Shown in pieces: positions 57,445 to 64,000 of a DNA stretch of 64,000 nt; the stretch's first letter is position 1; the number at the start of each line of letters is the position of its first letter. The DNA lies in contig OX419756.1 of NCBI GenBank assembly GCA_948567375.1, forward strand, positions 70,198,333-70,262,332, read 5' to 3'. A model generated the notes under the pieces. The model did no database searches. It worked only from the letters and a program-made list of their open reading frames with translations, and was not told where the DNA came from. The DNA comes from Lunularia cruciata. Its lineage: Eukaryota > Streptophyta > Marchantiopsida > Lunulariales > Lunulariaceae. A program made the position numbers and the translations under genes.

Positions 57445-58329
57445 TAGATGGTCTACTCATGTAATTGGAGGTAGGCACTACCATGGACTACTTCAATGTT
57501 ATCAACACACATCTCATAAGTGCAAGTTAAGTAAGAGGAACCCCATTGACTGTGATACAAATTGGTAAAGCCCTGTGAAAGACACTTATGTCACTCAGCA
57601 TAAAAATGGGGCATAGTTTTGACACAAAATGGAAATTTGGCTGCTTGGTAGGTGACCAAAGGGGACTTCTGATATGCTTTACCATTTCATTTTCTTGTTT
57701 CCCATAACAACATTGACTTTGCATCCTTGCACAAAGAAGAGCTTCAACTGATGTTGCTTGAGGTCAAAGCTCTTCTTCAAGGAGCATCACAATGTCATCC
57801 ACCTTGTGACTCAATTGAGGTATCAAGATTTTTCTCCTTTAAAAGCTATCACCAATGGAACAAACTTAGTTCTCTATTCATGCATCATAGCCTTTGAACC
57901 ATAAATGACTTCCTAAAATTTCCATGAAGCAAGTATCCTGGTAACAACAAGTGTGATCAACCAGAAACTTATGTTTATCCTAGGTCATATTCAAGTTGTA
58001 GTTTTAAGTCACTTATATGGACTAGCATCTCAACATAATGCATCTTGGAGCTTTGTCTTGACATAATTGTATCTGAGACTAAAGCTCTGAGATACATATT
58101 ATGTCAAGACGCTAATCTGCACAAGCACTTAAACATGAATTGGCAAGCTGAAGCAAATAAAGAAAGTGTATAGTAGAAATTGACTACATTCCTCATGTGT
58201 CGCTTATCAATTGAATTATTGATTCAAAATTCTCACCTTGACAATAAATGCATCCCCAAAGCCAAATCCACATGCAAGTGTGTGTACACCTCCAAAAGTG
58301 GACATGAGTTTGTCATATCAGCCGCCTCC
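57445..58329. other. unassigned DNA; strong short hairpin at 58055-58110
   Basis: No recognised protein. 57527-57724 (minus) is open for 65 codons without a motif. 58055-58110 forms a hairpin: GTCTTGACATAATTGTATCT pairs with its near-complement AGATACATATTATGTCAAGAC across a short loop (about 25 pairs, one or two mismatches). It may belong to the RT-like element that follows. Confidence 0.45.
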
Positions 58330-58950
58330 ACAAATTGCACGGAGAGTCCCTGACCTATCAAATGCTTGCAAACAAGGGGGGATCCTGATTATGCAATCTA
58401 GAAGAACCATCAAATAGATTATTTTTTACTATTACAGACCCTTTTTTGTCACAAACCCTATGCGGGGATATAGTTTTGGAGGGAGTCATTACCCATCCCT
58501 TTGGATGAGCAGCAAGTGCAACAATAGGTAGTAAAGTCTCCAAGTATAGGGACATGCAGTAAGATGACCTCTTTGTTCCTCTAGCCTTGGATTTATATGG
58601 AGCAATGGACATGGTGTTTGACACATTTGTGAGGGAGTGCACAAGAGCTTATCATATTAGGCACCAAAGGTACCACTCTCACTCTCATACTTTGTAGCAT
58701 ATTTTAGACAGTGTGTGTCCATTGCTCTACAAAGAGCAATGGTTGGTGCAATCCAAAGGAGAGAAATCACATTGGATGATGTTTCTTTGGATGCTCCAAT
58801 TGTTTGTAGACCATATGACTTGCATAGCTTGGATATCTTAGGTGCGGTAGGTAAATTTCTCATATAGAATCTATTGGGGCTTAGCCCCATTTTACCCTTT
58901 TTATCTCTCCCTTGTATGGCTTGATGTGGTCTTCCCATCCTTCATTTTCT
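58330..58950 (+). pseudogene. RT-like retroelement ORF, C-terminal part (copy iii)
   Basis: Plus strand carries (in shifting frames) KVSKYRDM, DDLFVPLALDLYGAMDMVFD, TFVRECTRAYH (58535-58650), then SIALQRAMVGAIQR-like and DVSLDAPIVCRPYDL (58710-58830), matching copy i block by block. Stops and shifts show decay. It forms an inverted repeat with 59275-59645. Confidence 0.5.
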
Positions 58951-59274
58951 CTACACGGTCCTATTCTTTTTTACTATTCAAATATATATATTCTATTTTA
59001 ACACACATATATTTCATGAGCAATTAATAGCATGATAGTAAAAATTGATATGAAGTGAAGGCTAGGTAGGACCTCAAAAAATGTTCATGTGTAATAAGTT
59101 AGACCTCTTACTACAGATGCATTAAACTACAACCAATCCTTAAAGCCATATCCACGTGCCAAAGCAAAGAGCTACTTCAATTCAACAATTGCTTCATTCT
59201 CTGATCCTAAAAGCTTTGCACCAAAGACCATCTCTGTCTTATTGACAAAACAAGACAAAAAGGTCAAGCACATA

Positions 59275-59645
59275 GAAAACATGAAGGATGGGAAGATCCC
59301 ATCAAGCCATACAAAGGTGAGACAAAATAGGTAAAATGGGGCTAAACCCCAATAGAGTCTATATGAGAAATCTGCCCTACGATCTGCCCTAAGATATCTG
59401 AGCTATGCAAGTCGTACGGTCTACAAACAATTGGAGCATCCAAAAAAGCATCACTTAGTGTGGTTGCTCTTTTATGGATTGCATCAGTCATTGCACTCTA
59501 TAGAGTAATGTACACACTCTGACTAAAATATGCTACAAAGTATGAGAGTGAGAGTAGTGCCTCAGCGCCTAACATGATAAGCTCTTGCACACTCCTTGGC
59601 AAATGTGTCAAACACTATGTAAATCGCTCCATATTCATACAGAAC
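59275..59645 (-). pseudogene. RT-like retroelement ORF, C-terminal part (copy iv), inverted
   Basis: About 370 bp that are the reverse complement of 58578-58950 with moderate divergence (ends GAAAACATGAAGGATGGGAAG / CTTCCCATCCTTCATTTTCT). The arms are separated by about 325 bp of AT-rich DNA without recognised features. It also matches copy i at 2225-2560. Confidence 0.65.
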
Positions 59646-61483
59646 AAAACCACATTATTAATTCATTGATCACCTTGAGCGGTTTGCATCTAGAATTACT
59701 CCTAAAAATCTATATGGAACGTTACTTAAGTCTTGCTTACAAACATCGTAACAAGTCACGCGGCTAACACAATGCTTCCATCACAAAGTTCTTGTAAAAA
59801 GCCAAGCAGTTTCTTGTATCTTTCTCATTGCGAGAACTATTTTATATTTGAGATACTTTTATCTTTCAAAACTTTGTAAGGAAAATTTTTTAATGATAAT
59901 ATTAATTAGAATCTGTGAAATTTTTCCAATGTTTGTAAATGTGGAAAAAGATTAGATTTTTGAAGCTTTTCTTCTTTAGGTCCATTTTGTCTACTTATAG
60001 TCATAAACTTTGTCTGGTAATAATGAGAAACTTCCTATTAAAATTAGTTTAGAGATGATAAATCAATGTATGTGTTAAATTCTAAGCTTATTATTTGTGA
60101 ATTTTTGCTATATTGAATATCTGAAATTAAAAAAATTTGAATTTTTTATCAAATCTGTAGTATTTCAGAAAATATGTGAAATTTTATAAATGATAACAAT
60201 TTTTTTTTCCATGGTCAAGTTATTGATATAACACATCAGAAGTAAATTTTAAAATACTGAAGTTTTGAAAATTTTAATATTTTTATCATAATAGTAAGTA
60301 TGTTGAAAAGTAAAACAAAATTATATTGAAATAAATAATTATTTACACATATAAATAACTTAATATGATACTATAAGATTTAATTATGCTTCAATAAAAT
60401 GTATAATTTAGAGTACTAGAATATTGATATAATGATAAATCAAATATACTATTAAATTAAGTATGATGGTCAAGATTAAAAAATATTTCAATTACATGCA
60501 TCTTCTTTTCAAAAAATTTATAGATTTACCATGGCATTAATTATATGAAAATTCAAAATAGTTATAGGCATTGATTGTATCAAAAGAAGGATTTTTCAAT
60601 ACCATTTTTAGCTAAAATCCACACCAAATATTATTCTTAATGAAAGGAGAATTCAAGTATTCATCCTATAAGGAATTCCAATTAGCAAGGTACATCTAAT
60701 AGTATATACTTACTATATTAAAAATTGTAATTCAGATTCTACTCATCTCAATACTTAGTTGAAAGATAGTTTTGAGTTGCTTACTTTACTACTAAAGCAA
60801 TGTCAACTATCTTTAAGTTTATTTTCCTCTATATTTCCAACTAAAACTCAAAAGAGGTATTCAACAATTTTGTCAAGCCATATTAAAGATTCACCACTAT
60901 CTTTATTTCCTATTCTTTCCACATTTTATTTTGAACATTTCTTCATAACATTAAAAATTTTAACTTTTAGATAGAATCATTCCACATGAAATTCATTACA
61001 GTGCTCAATATGCATCACAAAATTAATTACTATCATGTATTAAGAAGCTAGTACTTTGGTTGGTGATTACATATAATGTTCTCTTTTTAATATTCATCAT
61101 AGCTCAAACATTTATTGTATTGTTCCATATCTATCACATAATTTACTTTACCAATTGTTCTTGCAACCCAAAAACAATTATATATCAAGAAGAAAATCTT
61201 AGGTTGATGATTATTATGAATTTTTCTTTAATATTCATCATAACTCAAACCTTGGAAGCAATCTCTAATTGATTGATCCAATTATGTCTCATCATATTAG
61301 TCAAGTTCTTTAGCAAGCACTTTACCAAAAACATCTTATGATTCTATGATTGGTACATCACATATAACTCCCATTGGTTTTACTCTCATCTTTTGTCAAA
61401 ACAAATCTTTCAGAAGTTTTGACAGAAAGACTTTAAGTTTTGTGACTTGCTTTGATATCTCTCAAATATCATTTGATTAGAAT
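59646..61483. other. AT-rich DNA; one local duplication
   Basis: 59880-60760 is very AT-rich and non-coding. 61041-61108 and 61177-61247 are imperfect copies of a block ending TAATATTCATCATAGCTCAAAC. No gene recognised. Confidence 0.5.
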
Positions 61484-61939
61484 TGTAACAATATGGAATT
61501 CACATACAAGTTAGTTAAGATTAACAAAGTAGTAACTAGGCCAAATTTGCCAAGAATTATAAGAATATTCTAGAAGTATCTAGGAAACTATTTGATACTT
61601 TCCTAGTATCAGGTAATATGTATACAAAGTGGTCACTTCTAAGAAGAAGCTTCTTGGTTAGCTTAGCTTGCATGCCAAGTAGGCCGCTTCTAGAAGCAAA
61701 CTTCTTGGGAAGCTTCTCAACTAGTGTAGCTTGTATGCCAAGTATATGGAGTGCAAGCCTAACTTGGCTTGCACTCTAAGAAATGGCTTTTAGGAAGCTT
61801 CTTGAGAACCTTGTATGTTCCATGTAAATACCGAAGCCCAAGCTCATGCTAGGTATTCAAAGTTTCCCTCATTAAGAATCCAAAAGTGATATTTCACTCC
61901 AATCTTTCATTCTCTTATTTCTCTCCTTGATATTTTACA
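61484..61939 (+). repeat. F1-c 5' LTR
   Basis: TGTAACAATATGG ... ATATTTTACA, reverse-complement equivalent of the F1-b LTR. The heat-shock element GAATATTCTAGAAG is intact at 61563-61576. The following primer site reads TAGTATTAGAGA (61941-61952), several transitions from TGGTATCAGAGC. Confidence 0.85.
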
Positions 61940-62194
61940 TTAGTATTAGAGAATGAATGGGAAGGGTAGAATTTATGGACCACCAAAGCATTTGTATTTT
62001 TATATCCATGTACTACTCAAGCATCATTTCACACAATTCATCATTTCACACAATTCATCATCTCACACTTTGTGCAAATTTTTTTCTAATATGATCACTT
62101 TGTCTAATGAACCCTTGGTTCTTTTGATTTTAACTTATGGAGAACGGTGGATGTGTTGCATTTATGTGTTAACTTAGAGAATTGTAGGGGGTTT

Positions 62195-63361
62195 GATAGA
62201 GTAGTGGCAATGCTCAAAGTTATCATTGTTATGCAACAACAAAACAAGCACCTTACTAGATTGTTGGAAGAAGAGACCATCAATGACAAGAGCATTTAGA
62301 AAGAGTACCATTTCAAGAAGGAGAAGAGAAAATCTAATTTCCAAAGTCCAAGGTATTTGAAGGCAAGAATCTCTTGGGAGCAATAGAGAATTTTATGTTT
62401 GATTGTAAATGTTATTTTGAAGCTACAAATCTTCAAGATGAATAGAGATATATTCTCTTGGCTTTAAGCCAATGGACAGAGTGGGAAAACTATGGTGGTG
62501 ATTTTGAGTAGAGCAAGTTGAATGGCAATTTGTTGCACCAATCTCGACATGGAAAAAATTCAAGAGTGCAATAATATTGCACCTTGGAGAATATACTTTG
62601 TGCTTGCATCAACATTCACTATACCAATTGAGATGAATGTCTTGCAGCTATTGAGTTTGCTTACAATAATTCCAAACATACAAGTAATGGATTCTTTCTC
62701 TTCTTCTTTGATTTTGGCCAAGATCCACTTGTTCTAGATTCCATTTTTACTCCTTCTCCATCTCATGTCCCTCATAGTTCCACCTTCTTGACCATAATAT
62801 CCCAATCTCTACAACAATCCAAATCTCATCTCCTTGTTGCTCAAAATTGTCAAAGCCAATAACATGGACCAACATCATCATGATCTCACCTTTGAACTTG
62901 GTGCTAAGGTCATGCTTTCTTCTAGTAACCTACCACTCCCACTTGGTACCCAAGTTTGTAAACTTACTCCTAATTGGACATTTAAGGTCACCCAAATCAT
63001 TTCTCTTGTTGCTTATCAATTTGCCTTGCCTTGTCATATACAAATCCACCTCATCTTTCATGTTTCCAAGTTGAAACTCTTTATTTCTAATCCATCTTCC
63101 TTTTCCACTTGTGTCCAACCCCCTCCTTCTCTTATTCCTATCAACAATCATGAGGAGTATGAAGCTAATTGTATCCTTGCATTTAGCATCATTCAACATG
63201 GCCACCTACAACATATTGAATACAAAGTCTTTTGGAAAGGGTTTCTCTTTCATGATGCTACTTGGGAGTCTCTTTCTCATCTCCAAAATACAAAATTGGT
63301 CATCTAGGAGTTTGAAGTTTCCATAGTGATAAGGACATTACCAACTAGCGGTGGGGGAATA
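62195..63361 (+). pseudogene. F1-c gag-integrase junction product and chromodomain remnant
   Basis: Gag start with LKVIIVMQQQNKHLTRLLEE (62210-62270), NFMFDCKCYFEATNLQDE (62390-62440) and a remnant of the TW-x-x-FK block near 62555. At about 62570-62580 it jumps to integrase tail: TLENILCACINIHYTNWDEC, FAYNNSKHTSNGF, DFGQDPLVLDS (62580-62745). Then LTFELGAKVMLSSSNLPLPL (62890-62945) and the chromodomain (HEEYEANCILA, YKVFWKGFLFHDATWESL; 63150-63270). Stops and shifts occur on both sides. Confidence 0.85.
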
Positions 63362-63854
63362 TGTAACAATATGAAGTTTACAAATGAGTAAGTTGAGACT
63401 AAAAAAATAGCAAATAGGCCAAATTAATCAAGAATTATAAGAATATTCTAGAAGCACCTAGAAAGCTACTTAGTACCTTACAAGTATTGGGTAATGTGCA
63501 TGCCAAGCCATGACTTTTAGGAGGAAACTTCACAATTAGTTTAGCTTGCATGCCAAGTAGATGGCTTTTACAAAAAGGCTTCTTGGGAAGCTTCCCAACT
63601 AGCTTAGCTTGCACACCAATTAGGAAATTTCTAAAAGGAAGCTTCTCAAGAAACTTCTTGGTTAGCTTGGCTTGCACTTTAAGAAGGCGGCATTTAGGAA
63701 GCTTCTTGAGAAACTTTCAAGAACTTTGTATATCTCCTATAAATAACAAAACCCAAACTCATGCTAGGGGTTCAGAGTTTCCCTCATTCAAGAGTCATAT
63801 GTGATCTTTCACTTTGATCTTTGATTCTACTATTTCTCTCCTTGGTCTTTTACA
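63362..63854 (+). repeat. F1-c 3' LTR
   Basis: TGTAACAATATGAAG ... GTCTTTTACA, preceded by the purine-rich tract AGCGGTGGGGGAATA. The heat-shock element GAATATTCTAGAAG is at 63441-63454. Confidence 0.88.
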
Positions 63855-64000
63855 CCACCTTAAGTTGTAATCTTTGTAGACCAACCTAGCAAAATGATTC
63901 ATTTATATCCTATGACTAAGGACATGGCTATGCTATAATTGGCTCAATTATACTTAGATATGGTCTTGTCCCAACATGGACTATCTTGAATACTCACAAT
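63855..64000 (+). pseudogene. family-2 integrase fragment, runs off the window
   Basis: In translation IFVDQPSKMIHLYPMTKDMA and LAQLYLDMVLSQHGLS match the F2 integrase core between the first and second Asp. It starts directly at the F1-c 3' LTR, so F1-c sits in or against a family-2 element whose 5' part was not found to the left of 61484. Confidence 0.75.

Larger units (their letters stand above)
61484..63854 (+). mobile_element. Ty3/gypsy family 1 copy F1-c, internally deleted
   Basis: Plus-strand element with LTRs of about 456 and 493 bp but only 1.4 kb between them. It joins the first third of gag to the end of integrase plus chromodomain. Protease, RT, RNase H and most of integrase are gone. 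No matching target duplication (AGAAT left, CCACC right). If ever mobile it depended on proteins from other family-1 copies. Confidence 0.9.

Noticed and set aside
61390-61425. Small inverted repeat TTGTCAAAAC / GTTTTGACA
   Set aside because: About 10 bp arms, expected by chance in AT-rich DNA.
1-64000. CRISPR-like arrays, phage-type or bacterial operon systems
   Set aside because: No regularly spaced identical repeats and no prokaryotic gene organisation; all large repeats are LTRs, palindromes or short tandem arrays.

Overview
The window looks like nuclear DNA of a land plant. It has a three-exon 2-oxoglutarate/Fe(II) dioxygenase gene with GT-AG introns, a decayed U6 snRNA copy, and LTR retrotransposons primed by initiator-Met tRNA (primer sites TGGTATCAGAGC or decayed forms). 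The style of the dioxygenase and of a recurrent reverse-transcriptase-like ORF family suggests a non-seed plant (bryophyte, lycophyte or fern). That placement is inference from memory and no species is claimed. No bacterial-type operons, CRISPR arrays or organelle genes were seen.

Layout. 1-4.5 kb: degenerate repeats, including an RT-like ORF remnant on the minus strand. 4.6-9.8 kb: an old Ty3 chromovirus (family 1, copy F1-a, minus strand), followed by a long (TA)n tract. 10-25 kb: the only gene-like, higher-complexity part. It holds a TPR-protein fragment with one internal stop (11.4-11.8 kb), a perfect 41-bp inverted repeat (13.9-14.0 kb), a U6 pseudogene (15.3 kb), an unidentified exon candidate (16.6-16.8 kb) and the dioxygenase gene (20.9-23.7 kb). 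25.2-31.75 kb: a degenerate Ty1/copia element, itself invaded by a palindromic family-2 LTR. 32-38 kb: AT-rich repeats and a large inverted repeat. 38.8-45.3 kb: a well-bounded Ty3 chromovirus (F2-a, plus strand) with a perfect GGCTA target duplication, inserted in an RT-like pseudogene. 45.8-51.1 kb: a decayed relative (F2-b), ending at an inverted family-2 LTR. 51.8-57.4 kb: the best family-1 copy (F1-b, minus strand). 57.4-61.5 kb: RT-like remnants forming an inverted repeat, then AT-rich DNA. 61.5-63.9 kb: an internally deleted family-1 copy (F1-c), then a family-2 integrase fragment running off the window.

How parts work together. Both Ty3 families encode Gag (CCHC knuckle) and a Pol of protease, RT, RNase H, integrase and chromodomain in a -1 frame. 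At the gag/pol junction both carry a slippery heptamer, a 7-nt spacer and a stem-loop, with paired base changes between families: a programmed -1 frameshift cassette. Family-1 LTRs carry arrays of perfect heat-shock elements upstream of a TATA box, suggesting heat-induced transcription like that of ONSEN. In F2-a (14 stops) and F1-b (4 stops) every stop in gag and pol is explainable by a single transition and the frames show no indel, the expected footprint of methylcytosine deamination on silenced elements.
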